The position numbers and the translations under genes were made by a program. A stretch of 64,000 bases of DNA from Methylocella silvestris (lineage in GTDB: Bacteria; Pseudomonadota; Alphaproteobacteria; Rhizobiales; Beijerinckiaceae): the NCBI RefSeq assembly GCF_002891535.1, contig NZ_PDZR01000002.1, positions 124,001-188,000 on the forward strand, written 5' to 3'. Position 1 is the first letter of the stretch; every line of letters begins with the position of its first letter. The notes under the pieces are model-generated. The model was not told the origin of the DNA, made no database searches, and worked only from the letters and a program-made list of their open reading frames with translations. Shown here in pieces: positions 45,825 through 55,506 of the stretch.

Positions 45825-45871
45825 TGCATGATGTAAGCCCGAAAAGTCTGCAGCTTTTCGGCTACGCTCTA
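45825..45871. repeat. Dispersed hairpin repeat at the cimA stop codon
   Basis: Plus strand reads TGCATGATGTAAGC, then CCGAAAAG-TCTGCAG-CTTTTCGG (8-bp stem), then CTACGCTCTA. Read on the minus strand it begins TAGAGC, and that TAG (45869-45871) is the stop codon of cimA. It separates the convergent tonB and cimA genes and may also act as a transcription barrier. Confidence 0.8.
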
Positions 45872-47488
45872 CGCCCCAGCCTTCAATAGCTTGTAGGTGA
45901 TGGCGTCGGTCAGCGCTTGAAACGAGGCGTCTATGATGTTGGCGGAGACGCCGACCGTCGACCAGGTCTCGCCGGAGGCGTCGCGGAATTCTACCAGCAC
46001 GCGCGTCACAGCGTCGGTGCCGCCCTGGAACACGCGGACGCGATAGTCGATCAGCTCAAGGTCCTCGATGTAGCGCTGATAGCGTCCGAGATCCTTGCGC
46101 AACGCGAGATCAAGCGCATTGACCGGCCCCTCGCCCTCCGCGGCCGAGATCGAGGTCTCTCCGTCGATGCGCACCTTGACCACCGCCTCCGAGACGGTGA
46201 CGAGATCGCCCTGCGCATTGTGGCGGCGCTCGACGTCGACGCGAAACCGCTCGACCTCGAAAAAATCGCGAATGTCGCCAAGAACGCGCCGCGCCAGAAG
46301 TTCGAAGGAGGCGTCGGCTCCCTCATAGGCGTAGCCGAGCGCCTCCTTCTGCTTGACCTCGTCGAGCAGCCGGCCAAGCCTCGGATCGTCCTTGTCGAGC
46401 TTGACGCCGATGCGTTCGAGCTCGGCCAGTATGTTCGACTTGCCAGCCTGATCGGATACAAGCAGGCGGCGCTTGTTGCCGACCGATTCCGGCGGCACAT
46501 GCTCGTAGGTTTTCGGCTCCTTCATCACGGCTGAGGCGTGGATGCCTGCCTTGGTCGCGAAAGCGGAGGCGCCGACATAGGGGGCCTGGCGGTTCGGCGC
46601 GCGATTTAAAAGTTCGTCCAGCGTATGGCTGACCTTGGCGAGGCTCGCGAGCCTCTCCATCGGCACGCCGATTTCAAAGTTCTCGGAGAAATCCGGCTTC
46701 AGCAACAAGGTTGGTATGATGGATGTCAGATTGGCGTTGCCGCAGCGCTCGCCGAAGCCGTTCAGCGTCCCCTGGATCTGCCTTGCGCCAGCCCGCACCG
46801 CCGCAAGCGAATTCGCCACCGCGTTCTCGGTGTCATTGTGGGCGTGAATGCCGAGCCGGTCGCCGGGAGCCCTTGCACAAACCTCGGCAACGATGCGCTC
46901 GACTTCATGCGGCAGCGTCCCGCCATTGGTGTCGCAAAGCACAACCCAGCGCGCTCCTGCCTGCAGCGCAGTCTCGACAACGGACAGCGCATAAGAGGGG
47001 TTGGCCTTGTAGCCGTCGAAGAAATGTTCGCAGTCGAGAATGACCTCGCGCTGGCGCGATTTCGCCGCCTCGATCGACTCGCCGATCGCCGCAAGGTTTT
47101 CTTCAAGCGTCACGCCGAGCGCGACGCGCACATGATAATCCCACGCCTTGGCGACGAAAGTGATGGCGTCGGCCTTGGCCTCCAACAGCATGGAAAGGCC
47201 GGGATCATTGTCGAGCGAGCGGCCGGCGCGTTTGATCATGCCGAAGGCGGCGAAGCGCGCATGGCCGAAGTGCGGCGGATCCTGAAAGAACGCCGTATCG
47301 GCTGGATTGGCGCCGGGATAGCCGCCCTCGATATAATCGACGCCGAGGCCGTCGAGCAGCGCGGCGATGTGGCGCTTGTCGGCCAGCGAAAAATCGACGC
47401 CGGCCGTTTGCGCGCCATCGCGCAAGGTGGTGTCGAACAGGGTCAGCCGCTCTTTTGGCGCAACTTCTCCAGTCATAGCCCTCGTCAT
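45869..47488 (-). CDS. cimA: (R)-citramalate synthase
   Basis: Condenses acetyl-CoA and pyruvate to citramalate, giving a threonine-independent route to isoleucine. The 539-residue protein is of the CimA/LeuA family: DTTLRDGAQTAGVDFS near residue 19, a TIM barrel with IHAHNDTENAVANSLAAVRAGA, and a C-terminal regulatory domain (LDLALRKDLGRYQRYIEDLELIDYRVRVFQGGTDAVTRV). The DGAQTAG wording is typical of CimA rather than LeuA (DGEQS/APG). It begins with ATG 47486-47488, overlapping the upstream GNAT stop by 4 bp. Stop TAG lies at a repeat edge. Confidence 0.95.
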   Translation of the reverse strand: MTRAMTGEVAPKERLTLFDTTLRDGAQTAGVDFSLADKRHIAALLDGLGVDYIEGGYPGANPADTAFFQDPPHFGHARFAAFGMIKRAGRSLDNDPGLSMLLEAKADAITFVAKAWDYHVRVALGVTLEENLAAIGESIEAAKSRQREVILDCEHFFDGYKANPSYALSVVETALQAGARWVVLCDTNGGTLPHEVERIVAEVCARAPGDRLGIHAHNDTENAVANSLAAVRAGARQIQGTLNGFGERCGNANLTSIIPTLLLKPDFSENFEIGVPMERLASLAKVSHTLDELLNRAPNRQAPYVGASAFATKAGIHASAVMKEPKTYEHVPPESVGNKRRLLVSDQAGKSNILAELERIGVKLDKDDPRLGRLLDEVKQKEALGYAYEGADASFELLARRVLGDIRDFFEVERFRVDVERRHNAQGDLVTVSEAVVKVRIDGETSISAAEGEGPVNALDLALRKDLGRYQRYIEDLELIDYRVRVFQGGTDAVTRVLVEFRDASGETWSTVGVSANIIDASFQALTDAITYKLLKAGA

Positions 47489-47988
47489 TGCGGCGGTCCC
47501 GCCGGCAAAGCTTTCTTCATGCGGGTGTTGCCGAGCCAGGCGTCCTCATAGGCGACCGTGTTGCGCCGCTGCGCGACATAGCCGCGCTTGTCGAAGAGAG
47601 GTTTTGCCGTGTCGCTGGCGTCGACTTCCAGCGCCGTCAGTTTGCGCGCCGCGGCGAGCTTTTCGATGGCGTCCAGCAGCGCATCGGCGACGCCGGTGCG
47701 CGCGACCGCGGGATGCACATAAAGCTGGTCGATCCGATTTCCGGTGAGCACGGCAAAACCAACAGCCGCGCCATCGCGCAAGGCGACGATGCTGAGGCCG
47801 CCTTTCAAAATCTTCTCAAGCACATCCTCATCGCTCGCCGCCTCTGCCCAGGCGCGGCGCTGCGAATCGTCGTAATCGTCGGCGGTCAACTCCTCGATGG
47901 CCGACAGCCTGATCTCATAGAGCAGCGGCAGATCGGCGGCGAGATAGGGCCGCAGCGAGGGCGCGGACGCGGTCGGTCTTACGCTCAT
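47485..47988 (-). CDS. GNAT family N-acetyltransferase between cysS and cimA
   Basis: A 167-residue acetyltransferase-like protein. It shows the GNAT order: N-terminal strand [78 protein letters not shown] (acetyl-CoA-binding region, with a divergent Q/RxxGxG/A loop ARTGVA) and [12 protein letters not shown]. Both ends overlap neighbours by 4 bp (ATGA at 47485-47488 with cimA and 47985-47988 with cysS), so it is translated together with them. Substrate unknown. Confidence 0.9.
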   Translation of the reverse strand: MSVRPTASAPSLRPYLAADLPLLYEIRLSAIEELTADDYDDSQRRAWAEAASDEDVLEKILKGGLSIVALRDGAAVGFAVLTGNRIDQLYVHPAVARTGVADALLDAIEKLAAARKLTALEVDASDTAKPLFDKRGYVAQRRNTVAYEDAWLGNTRMKKALPAGPPQ

Positions 47989-49334
47989 GGTTTCAGCTCC
48001 CAGCTTGTCGCGCCGCCCTTGTTGTCTTTCAGGATCACGCCCATCGCGGCGAGCTTATCGCGCAGGCGATCTGACTCCGCCCAATTCTTGTTATGCCGCG
48101 CCGCCTCGCGCTCGGCGATCAGCGCCATGATCTGTTCGAACGCGCTTTTTGGCAGCGCGCGTTCGTCCCCGCTGAGATCGGTTAGATCGACACCGAGCAG
48201 GGCGAGCCCGCCAAGCAGCGCGCCGGGACGCTTCGCCTTCAATGCATGGAGTTCGGAGATCGCGCGCGGCGTGTTGAGATCGTCCGAGAGCGCGTCGATG
48301 AAACTCTCATCCGGCGCCTCGGGCTGCGCGCCGTCGGCGGCGCGGCGCCATTCGCCCAGCGTGCGTTCGGCTTCTTCCAGCGCCTTCACCGTAAAGTCGA
48401 TCGGCTGGCGGTAATGCGTGCGCAGCATGGCGAGCCGCAGCACGGCGCCTGGCCATTTGCGCCCGCCAAAACTGGCGCTGTTCAGCAACTCATGGATCGT
48501 CACGAAATTGCCGAGGCTTTTCGACATTTTTTCGCCTTCGACCTGGAGATGGCCGTTGTGCATCCAGACATTGGCCATGACGCTGTGGCCAAAGGCGCAG
48601 CGCGTCTGCGCGATTTCGTTCTCATGATGCGGAAAGACGAGATCGATGCCGCCGCCGTGAATATCAAAAACCTCGCCGAGATGGCGCCAGCTCATCGCCG
48701 AGCATTCGATATGCCAGCCGGGCCTTCCGCGTCCCCACGGGCTCTCCCAACCAGGCTCGGACGGCGCGGCCGGCTTCCACAGCACGAAATCCATCGGCCC
48801 GCGCTTGTAGGGCGCGACTTCGACCCTAGCGCCGGCGATCATATCGTCGAGCGGCCGTTTCGACAGCGCGCCATAATCCTGCATCGCCGGCACGTCGAAC
48901 AACACATGGCCTTCGGCCTCATAGGCCGCGCCCTTGTCGATGAGTTTCTGGATGATGACGACCATTTCCGCCATGTGATCGGTGGCGCGCGGCTCGACCG
49001 TCGGCGGCAGGCAGCCAAGGCCGGCGGCGTCCTCATGGAAGATCGCCGTCATCTTATCGGTCAAAACGCGGATATCGACGCCGCGCTCGGCGGCGCGGGC
49101 GTTGATCTTGTCGTCGACGTCGGTGATGTTGCGGACGTAGCGGACGTGGTCTTTCCCGTAAACATGCCGCAGCAGACGGAACAGGAGATCGAACACAATC
49201 AGCATCCGCCCGTTGCCGATGTGCAGATGATCATAGACCGTCGGGCCGCAGGCGTAGACGCGCACGTCGTTCGCGTCGATCGGCGTAAAAACCTCTTTCT
49301 GGCGGGTCAGCGTATTATGAAACCGCAGCGACAT
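47985..49334 (-). CDS. cysS: Cysteinyl-tRNA synthetase
   Basis: Class I synthetase charging tRNA-Cys. The 449-residue protein contains the zinc/active-site start [18 protein letters not shown] (HIGH-like HIGN), [27 protein letters not shown] (zinc ligands) and KMSKS in [11 protein letters not shown]. The start is ATG 49332-49334 with GAGGG about six bases upstream; an extra 16 codons of open frame upstream are not family-like. First gene of the overlapping cysS-GNAT-cimA row. Confidence 0.97.
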   Translation of the reverse strand: MSLRFHNTLTRQKEVFTPIDANDVRVYACGPTVYDHLHIGNGRMLIVFDLLFRLLRHVYGKDHVRYVRNITDVDDKINARAAERGVDIRVLTDKMTAIFHEDAAGLGCLPPTVEPRATDHMAEMVVIIQKLIDKGAAYEAEGHVLFDVPAMQDYGALSKRPLDDMIAGARVEVAPYKRGPMDFVLWKPAAPSEPGWESPWGRGRPGWHIECSAMSWRHLGEVFDIHGGGIDLVFPHHENEIAQTRCAFGHSVMANVWMHNGHLQVEGEKMSKSLGNFVTIHELLNSASFGGRKWPGAVLRLAMLRTHYRQPIDFTVKALEEAERTLGEWRRAADGAQPEAPDESFIDALSDDLNTPRAISELHALKAKRPGALLGGLALLGVDLTDLSGDERALPKSAFEQIMALIAEREAARHNKNWAESDRLRDKLAAMGVILKDNKGGATSWELKP

Positions 49335-49675
49335 AAAATTCCCTCGAGCCGGCCCGACATCGGGCCTCGGAGCCTGTTCCAACCCTGGACCAACTGATCC
49401 GGAGGCTGAAATGCGCTGGCCGGCTAAGGCGTCGCTGTTGAACTCTTTATGAGGACAAGACGGCTCCAGCCAGCGGCAAGGCTAGCGGATACAAATGGAC
49501 GCGATCAACGTCCGTTCAAGGCGGGCAGCCTGCGTCATGGAGGAGTTTTATGCGCGAGAGGGCGCCGCCGCGTCAAGTTTTTCCGCGAGCGACGACACTC
49601 GATGGCGATTAACGGAAATTTCAAACGAATTCGACACAATTCCTGCAGAACTTCTCAAGGTCGCGCGAGAGCCTC
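49335..49675. other. Divergent intergenic region cysS / small exported protein
   Basis: About 340 bases between divergent genes. No family-like frame on either strand. Expected to carry the promoters of cysS and of the gene at 49676, though no clear -35/-10 pair stands out. Confidence 0.45.
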
Positions 49676-50101
49676 ATGTCGTCAGTCACCCTGTCCCCGG
49701 TCCGGCGCGCCCCGCCGAGTTCGTCTTCGCCCGGAGCCGTCCCCAGCAGGGCTTTTCCACGCGGAGCGCCTGCCGCTGGGCTCACCCGACGCCAGCGCCA
49801 AAAATTGTTTCGCGTGGTGCTGTTTGCGCTCGGCGGCGTGATGGCGGTGTTTGCGCTGGCGCAATCGGCGAGCGCCCAGGTGCTGATCATCCCCGAGAGC
49901 GATGGCTATGGTTTCGATGAATGCCTGACGACGAAGTCGGCCTGCGGCGCTGTCGTCGCGGACGCCTGGTGCCAAGCCAATGGCCTCAAGGCGTCCAAGG
50001 CTTTCGGCCGCGCGGAAGATTTTTCGGCGCCGCCCGGCGAGGAGCGGCCCGCCGATATCCAGCCGGGCTCGTTTTTCGTCGCCTGCGGCGAGAAGATCTG
50101 A
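49676..50101 (+). CDS. Small exported hypothetical protein
   Basis: A 141-residue protein of unknown function. A long basic, Pro/Ser-rich leader is followed by a signal-anchor-like helix (LFRVVLFALGGVMAVFALAQSASA-QV, about residues 44-69) and a ~70-residue periplasmic part with four cysteines in DECLTTKSACGAVVADAWCQANG and VACGEKI, likely two disulfides. The true start could lie nearer to the signal segment; the ATG at 49676 has no clear ribosome site. Convergent with creA. Confidence 0.65.
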   Translation: MSSVTLSPVRRAPPSSSSPGAVPSRAFPRGAPAAGLTRRQRQKLFRVVLFALGGVMAVFALAQSASAQVLIIPESDGYGFDECLTTKSACGAVVADAWCQANGLKASKAFGRAEDFSAPPGEERPADIQPGSFFVACGEKI

Positions 50102-50158
50102 ACTTCCCCGCACGCTCGGCGCGGGCGCCCGCCGCCATTCAGACCCCGGGCTAAACCT

Positions 50159-50689
50159 TCATCCCTTGACGAAATCCGCGCATTTCGGCGCGTCGCCCGA
50201 TCCGCCCCAAGGCTGGATCGGCACCGTCGAGGTCGAGTTCTTTGGCGAGCCTTCGACAAGCTTGTCGCTATAAACCATATAGACGAGCACATTGCGCTTC
50301 GCATCGCAGCCACGCACGATCTGCATGCGCTTGAAGATCAGCGACCGTCGCTCGCGGAACACGACGTCGCCCTGTTCGAACTTGTCCTTGAATTTGATCG
50401 CGGCATATTGCCGGCAGGCGAGCGAAACATCGGACGCCTCCTCGGCGACCCCGAACATGCCGGCGACGCCGCCTTTTTCCGGAATCGTATAATAGCAGGC
50501 GACGCCTTCGACGCCTGGGTCGTCGATCGCATAGGTCGCCAGCTTGTCGTTCGGGGTCAAGAGCTTGAATACAGTTGATTTTCGGAAAATGAGGTCCGGA
50601 TCGCCGGAATCCGCGCGCGCGCTCCCTGCGGCGAGCGCGAAAGCGCCAAGCGCCCCGAGGATGAAAGATCGGGATCGGATCGAAATCAT
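50159..50689 (-). CDS. creA: CreA family exported protein
   Basis: A 176-residue periplasmic protein of the CreA family (function unknown). Signal peptide of ~25 residues (ILGALGAFALAAGSARA-DS), then the conserved series VFKLLTPNDKLATYAIDDPGVEGVACYY, EASDVSLACRQ, VFRERRSLIFKRMQIVRGCDAKRNVLVYMVYSDKLVEGSPKNSTSTVPI. The start is the ATG opening the signal peptide; the longer frame to 50800 is not needed. It lies divergent from the DUF2865 gene. Confidence 0.94.
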   Translation of the reverse strand: MISIRSRSFILGALGAFALAAGSARADSGDPDLIFRKSTVFKLLTPNDKLATYAIDDPGVEGVACYYTIPEKGGVAGMFGVAEEASDVSLACRQYAAIKFKDKFEQGDVVFRERRSLIFKRMQIVRGCDAKRNVLVYMVYSDKLVEGSPKNSTSTVPIQPWGGSGDAPKCADFVKG

Positions 50690-50957
50690 GAGCGTGGCGT
50701 CTCCGCGGGATGAAGGCTGACATATGCGGGCTTGCCTCTGCGCCGGCAATAGAGCTGCATTGAGCAATCCAGATAGCCTCGACAAACGTCCCATCGCCAA
50801 ATCTGTTCAAAGCCTATAGACAAGCGCCCTGCGCGATTGCGCCGAAGCCACGCTTCCACCATGAAGCCGTGACAGGACAACGCCCAATCGAGGCTCTGCT
50901 TTCGTCGGCAGGTCTTCCTCTCCAGCTCCTGCCGACAGGACACGCTGAAGGCCCTTG

Positions 50958-52070
50958 ATGACCGACCGGTTCCCGTTTCGCGGCTTTTTTTTGCGATGCT
51001 TCAAGGACGTCTGGCTGCCTGCGCGGCGTCTCAGCCTGGCTAGGGCGACTTTCGCGCTGACCCTGTTTGCGCTGACCCTCGGCTCAACCGATGCGCTGAC
51101 GCAGACATATGATTGCGCCGGGCTGCAGGCCAAGATCGCTGAAATCGACCGCGGCGGCGGACGCCCGGCGCGCGGGGCCGGTCCCTCGCGCGAGCAGGTC
51201 GCCAATTTGAATCGGATCATCGGCGTTGCGCGCTCGCTCGGCTGCGACCGGCCCGACGTCGCCTTTTCGGGCGCCGCCGGCAATCGGTGTCCCGGCCTCA
51301 ACGCGCAGATCCGCGACCTGCAGGCTTCCGTCGGTCTGGCGCAATCCCAGGGCGGCCCTGCGGACCGGGCGGCGGCGAGGGTGGAACTGGTCGCGCGGTT
51401 CAACACCTATTGCCGCAATCAGCCGCCGCGCCAGCGCGGCTTCTTCGAGCAGCTGTTCGGCATCCCGAGCGCGCCGGAGACTCAGCCACAGCCGGAGATG
51501 CCGGGCGTCCCGGAGGAGGCGCATGAGGAAGAATCGCGGCCGCACGGCGGCTCGCAGGCGCTTTGCGTGCGTACCTGCGACGGCGGCTTCTTCCCGTTGA
51601 ACGTCTCGGCGCGGGGCGCCGATTCAGGGCAATTGACCAGCCTCTGCCAGGCGCTTTGTCCGAACACGACTGTCGCGGTCTATACGCGCGCGCCGAACCG
51701 CGAGGTCGAAAGCTCCGTCTCGCTCGAAGGCGGCCTCTATTCGGAAATGCCCAACGCCGGGAAATTCGAGAAAACCTTTGATCCCGCCTGTACCTGCAAG
51801 CCCCCGGGGCAGAGCTGGGTCGAGGCGCTCGCCGGAGCCGACAATGTGCTCAATCAGCAGCGCAAGGGCGATATTTTGGTGACGCCGGAAAAATCCGCCG
51901 AGCTCTCCGCTCCCAAGGCGGGCGCACGCGCCGGCGCGCCGGACGCGCCCGCTTCCGCGGCCGGAAAAAGCCCCGGACCAGCCGGAGCCGGCGGCCCTGA
52001 GGCCTATCGCGAGGTGGTCGGCCCGGACGGCGTCAAGCGGCGCGTCCGCATAGTCGGGCCGACGCCCTGA
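50958..52070 (+). CDS. Exported DUF2865 family protein
   Basis: A 370-residue secreted protein of the alphaproteobacterial DUF2865 family. Signal segment LSLARATFALTLFALTLGSTDA (to about residue 47), a helical Cys-containing N-domain (ARSLGCDRPDVAFSGAAGNRCPGLNAQIRDL), and a central DUF2865 domain with CVRTCDGGFFPLNVS, LCQALCPNTTVAVYTR and DPACTC. The end is Pro/Ala/Gly-rich (a disordered tail). The C-x3-C pairs suggest disulfides. ATG 50958-50960 has AAGG six bases upstream. Its last 38 bp overlap the convergent gltX. Confidence 0.9.
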   Translation: MTDRFPFRGFFLRCFKDVWLPARRLSLARATFALTLFALTLGSTDALTQTYDCAGLQAKIAEIDRGGGRPARGAGPSREQVANLNRIIGVARSLGCDRPDVAFSGAAGNRCPGLNAQIRDLQASVGLAQSQGGPADRAAARVELVARFNTYCRNQPPRQRGFFEQLFGIPSAPETQPQPEMPGVPEEAHEEESRPHGGSQALCVRTCDGGFFPLNVSARGADSGQLTSLCQALCPNTTVAVYTRAPNREVESSVSLEGGLYSEMPNAGKFEKTFDPACTCKPPGQSWVEALAGADNVLNQQRKGDILVTPEKSAELSAPKAGARAGAPDAPASAAGKSPGPAGAGGPEAYREVVGPDGVKRRVRIVGPTP

Positions 52071-53394
52071 CCCGGCCGATCAGAGGCATCAGCGCCGCGA
52101 GCTCCGGCCCGTTTTCCTGACCCGTCAGCGCGAGACGCAGCGGATGGAACAGCGCCCTGCCCTTTCGCCCCGTCCGTTCTTTCAGAACATTGATCCAAAC
52201 GCTCCAGGTCGTCTCGTCGAAAGGCTCCGGCGGCAGCGCCGCGGCGGCCTCTTTCAGGAAAGCCTCGTCCGACGAATCCCGGGCGGGCAGCGCGATCTCC
52301 CCCTCGACGACGCGCCACCAGTCGACGACATCCAAAAAAACCGACAGATTGCCGCGGACGGCGAGCCAGAACGGCTCGGCCTTATAGCCTACGATCTCAT
52401 GCGCGCCGAGACGGTCGCGCACCGCCTCGAAGCCGAGTCCATGCAATGTGCGGGCTGACAGAGCGGCGAGTTCTGCCGGATCGAAGCGAGTCTGCGTGCG
52501 CGAGAGCTGCCTGAAATCGAGGATTGCGGTGAGTTCGGCGAGCGAGACGACCGGATGCAGCGGGATAGACGAGCCGATCAGCACGGCGGCGGCGGCGACC
52601 GCGAGCGATTCGAGGCCCGCGTCGCGCAAGCCGCCGATCGAAAGCGCGCCAGTCCGCTTCGAGAGCCCTTCGCCGCTGACCGACGACAGCAGATTGTGAT
52701 GCCCGAAGCCGGGCGCGGACCCCGCTCCCGCCAGCGCCTCGAACAATTCGATCTGCACGGCCGTATTGGTGACGTGATCCTCGCCACGAATGATGGCCGT
52801 GACCTTGCAGTCGAGATCATCCACCACCGACGGCAGCGTATATAGAAACGTGCCGTCCTCGCGAATCAGCACCGGATCCGACAGCGACGCGGAATCGATG
52901 TGGCTCTCGCCGCGAATCAGATCGTCCCAGCGCACGATCCTGCGCTCGAGCAGGAAGCGCCAATGCGGCCGCCGGCCCTCCGCTTCGAGCCGCGCCCTGT
53001 CTTCCGCGCTCAGCGCCAGCGCCGCCCGATCATAGACTGGCGGCTGGCCCCGCGCCTGCTGGCGCCGGCGCTTGCGCTCGAGCTCCTCGGCGGTCTCATA
53101 GCAGGCATAAAGTCGCCCGGCGGCGCGCAATTTTTTGGCGGCGGCCTCGTAAAGCGCGATCCGCTGCGACTGCCGCAACACGCGATCCGGGACGATTCCG
53201 AGCCAGGCGAGATCGACCTCGATCGCCTGCGCGTATTCTTCCTTCGATCTTTCGGCGTCAGTGTCATCGAAGCGAAGAATGAATTCGCCATGATGTTTTT
53301 TCGAATGAAGGAAGTTCAACAAAGCGGTTCGCGCGTTGCCAATATGAATGGCGCCGGTCGGCGAAGGCGCAAAACGGACGATGGGATGCGGCAT
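52033..53394 (-). CDS. gltX: Glutamyl-tRNA synthetase
   Basis: Class Ic synthetase of 453 residues. HIGH motif in FAPSPTGAIHIGNARTALLN, the KMSKS equivalent GEGLSKRTG, and the RGEDHVTNTAVQIEL block are intact. Alphaproteobacteria often carry two GltX copies, one discriminating for tRNA-Glu and one able to charge tRNA-Gln; which type this is cannot be settled here. It starts at ATG 53392-53394 with AGGA upstream. Its 3' end overlaps the convergent DUF2865 gene by 38 bp. Confidence 0.96.
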   Translation of the reverse strand: MPHPIVRFAPSPTGAIHIGNARTALLNFLHSKKHHGEFILRFDDTDAERSKEEYAQAIEVDLAWLGIVPDRVLRQSQRIALYEAAAKKLRAAGRLYACYETAEELERKRRRQQARGQPPVYDRAALALSAEDRARLEAEGRRPHWRFLLERRIVRWDDLIRGESHIDSASLSDPVLIREDGTFLYTLPSVVDDLDCKVTAIIRGEDHVTNTAVQIELFEALAGAGSAPGFGHHNLLSSVSGEGLSKRTGALSIGGLRDAGLESLAVAAAAVLIGSSIPLHPVVSLAELTAILDFRQLSRTQTRFDPAELAALSARTLHGLGFEAVRDRLGAHEIVGYKAEPFWLAVRGNLSVFLDVVDWWRVVEGEIALPARDSSDEAFLKEAAAALPPEPFDETTWSVWINVLKERTGRKGRALFHPLRLALTGQENGPELAALMPLIGRVRASARLCGRAA

Positions 53395-53513
53395 CTAGGT
53401 CCTGCAAATGTTCCGGAAGCTGTTCCATGCGGGAAGGCGCTACGGCGCGCCTTCGACGATTTTAGGACTCTTATCCATCGCCCCTCAAGAAAGGCCAGCC
53501 CCGGAGCGCGCTC

Positions 53514-54659
53514 ATGACGTCGATTTATGCGGCCGCTTTTTTCTGCGCGACGCTGATTCTCCTGAATCTCGTCAGCATCGGCATCGCGATGGTCCGGACA
53601 AGGCTGAAAATGCGCCCCGCGCCGACGCCGGCGCCAGCGCCCGGCGTCAGCCTTGTGCGGCCGGTCTGCGGCCTCGACAATTTTTGCGAGGAGACCTTGG
53701 GGTCGAGCTTTTCGCTCGATTATCCGCTTTATGAGATCATTTTCTGCGTCGCGCGCGGGTCTGACCCGGCCGCGCCGCTGGTGCGGCGGCTGATCGCGGC
53801 TCATCCGCAGGTCCCAGCCCGGCTCATCGTCGGCGACGAAAAGGTCAGCGCCAACCCCAAGCTGAACAATTGCGTGCGCGGCTGGGACGCCGCCAAGCAT
53901 GACTATATCGTGCTGGCCGATTCGAATGTGATGATGCCGAAAGATTACATCCAGCGCCTTTTGGCCGGTTTTGGTCCGACGACCGGCCTCGTCTGCTCCA
54001 TGCCGCTCGGCTCGCGACCTCAAAACCTCTGGGCCGAACTCGAATGCGCGTTTCTGAACACTTTCGAGGCGCGCTGGCAATATGCGGCGGCGGGCGTCGC
54101 TGGAGGCTTTGCGCAGGGCAAGAACATGATGTGGCGCCGGCAGGTGCTCGAGGCGGGCGGCGGCATCCGCGCGCTCGCCGCCGAGATCGCCGAGGACGCC
54201 GCCTCGACCAAGCTGGTGCGGGCGCAGGGCTTGACCGTCGATCTCGTCGACAGGCCGTTCGAGCAGCCGCTTGGCCGACGCAGCCTCAGCGACGTCTGGA
54301 TGCGGCAGCTGCGCTGGGCGCGGATGCGGCGCAAGACCTTTCCGCTGCATTATGCGCCGGAAATTTTCGCCGGCGCGGCCCTTCCCTGCCTTGTCGCCGC
54401 CTATGGCGCGCACGCCCTTGACGCCGGCGCGCCCGGCATCCTGGGCGCCGCCGTTCTGATGGTCCTCCTCTGGCACATCCCCGAGATGGTTTTGGCGCGC
54501 ACGGCGGGCTGGCATTTCTCCTGGCGCATGCCGCTGATGCTCATCCTGCGCGATCTCATGTTGCCGATCATGTATGTCGACGCCTGGTTCGTCGACAATT
54601 TCACCTGGCGCGGCAATGAGATGAGCGTGCGCGAGGAGCCGACGGCGCACGGAGGGTAA
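53514..54659 (+). CDS. hpnI: Ceramide glucosyltransferase-like / HpnI-type hopanoid glycosyltransferase
   Basis: Membrane glycosyltransferase of family GT21, 381 residues. One N-terminal helix, a cytosolic catalytic domain with GVSLVRPVCGLDNFCEETL, VLADSNVMMP (D136), EIAEDAASTKLVRAQGL (D228) and RQLRWAR (264-270, the Q/RxxRW motif), then three C-terminal helices. In hopanoid-makers this family is HpnI, which adds N-acetylglucosamine to bacteriohopanetetrol; ceramide glucosyltransferase is the alternative. No other hpn genes are in the window. ATG 53514-53516 has GGAG seven bases upstream. Confidence 0.85.
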   Translation: MTSIYAAAFFCATLILLNLVSIGIAMVRTRLKMRPAPTPAPAPGVSLVRPVCGLDNFCEETLGSSFSLDYPLYEIIFCVARGSDPAAPLVRRLIAAHPQVPARLIVGDEKVSANPKLNNCVRGWDAAKHDYIVLADSNVMMPKDYIQRLLAGFGPTTGLVCSMPLGSRPQNLWAELECAFLNTFEARWQYAAAGVAGGFAQGKNMMWRRQVLEAGGGIRALAAEIAEDAASTKLVRAQGLTVDLVDRPFEQPLGRRSLSDVWMRQLRWARMRRKTFPLHYAPEIFAGAALPCLVAAYGAHALDAGAPGILGAAVLMVLLWHIPEMVLARTAGWHFSWRMPLMLILRDLMLPIMYVDAWFVDNFTWRGNEMSVREEPTAHGG

Positions 54660-54674
54660 AGCGCGGCCCGCGCC

Positions 54675-55490
54675 TCAGCCTGGAAGGGCTTCGGCTAAGC
54701 GGTACCGATCGGCCGGAGTCGTGCGCGACAACTTGGTCGACATCGCGCGGCGAGCGGCCTCGAATGTCTCCCAGTCTGCTACGTCGGGCAGGGCCGGGAT
54801 GGTGACCCGTTCGCCCTGGTCAAAGCCAACCAGCGCGGCGTCAACCATGTCTTCCGCCGTCATCACCATCCCCTCGGGCAAGTTCTGGTGCGGGAGACCC
54901 GCGATCTCCCAAAACTCCGTCGCCGTTGCGCCTGGCAGCACGGCCTGGACGCGGACTCCTTTCGCGGTCAGTTCATGCTGAAGCGAAAGACTAAGCGTCA
55001 GGACAAAGGCCTTGGTCGCGCCGTAGACGCCGTTCAGAATTTCCGGCGCAATCGCCGCGATCGAGGCGATGTTGATGATGGCGCCCGAGCCCCGCGCAAC
55101 GAAGCCGGGCGCTGCGGCATAGGTCAGCCGGGTCAGCGCGGTGACGTTCAGGGTGATCATCTCCTCCATTTTATCGACGTCGGATTGCAATAGAGGCGTC
55201 ACAGCGCCGTTCCCGGCATTGTTGACCAGCAGCGTCAGGCGGGGCTCCTCGCGAAGTCTTGCTTCAACACGGGCGAGATCGTCGCGATCGCTGAGGCTCG
55301 CCGCCAGCGTCTCGATGGACCGCCCTGTTTCGTCCCGCAACCGCTCGGCCAGCGCGTCGAGCCGCGTCTGGCTGCGCGCGACCAGAATGAGGTCATAGCC
55401 GCGCCTCGCCAGCCGGTCTGCATAGACGGCGCCAATGCCCGCGGAGCCGCCAGTGATCAGCGCGACGCCCTTTTGTTCATTATTGGTCAT
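54675..55490 (-). CDS. Short-chain dehydrogenase/reductase
   Basis: NAD(P)-dependent oxidoreductase of the classical SDR family, 271 residues. TGGSAGIGAVYADRLARRGYDLILVARS (cofactor loop TGxxxGIG), LLVNNAGNGAV, SIAAIAPEILNGVYGATKAFVLTLS with the catalytic Ser, Tyr and Lys. It resembles DltE/YqjQ-like SDRs. Substrate unknown. The start ATG 55488-55490 has GAGGG seven bases upstream. It is divergent from a GlxA-type regulator, which probably controls it. Confidence 0.95.
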   Translation of the reverse strand: MTNNEQKGVALITGGSAGIGAVYADRLARRGYDLILVARSQTRLDALAERLRDETGRSIETLAASLSDRDDLARVEARLREEPRLTLLVNNAGNGAVTPLLQSDVDKMEEMITLNVTALTRLTYAAAPGFVARGSGAIINIASIAAIAPEILNGVYGATKAFVLTLSLSLQHELTAKGVRVQAVLPGATATEFWEIAGLPHQNLPEGMVMTAEDMVDAALVGFDQGERVTIPALPDVADWETFEAARRAMSTKLSRTTPADRYRLAEALPG

Positions 55491-55506
55491 GTTCGTTCCC
55501 TCAGCC

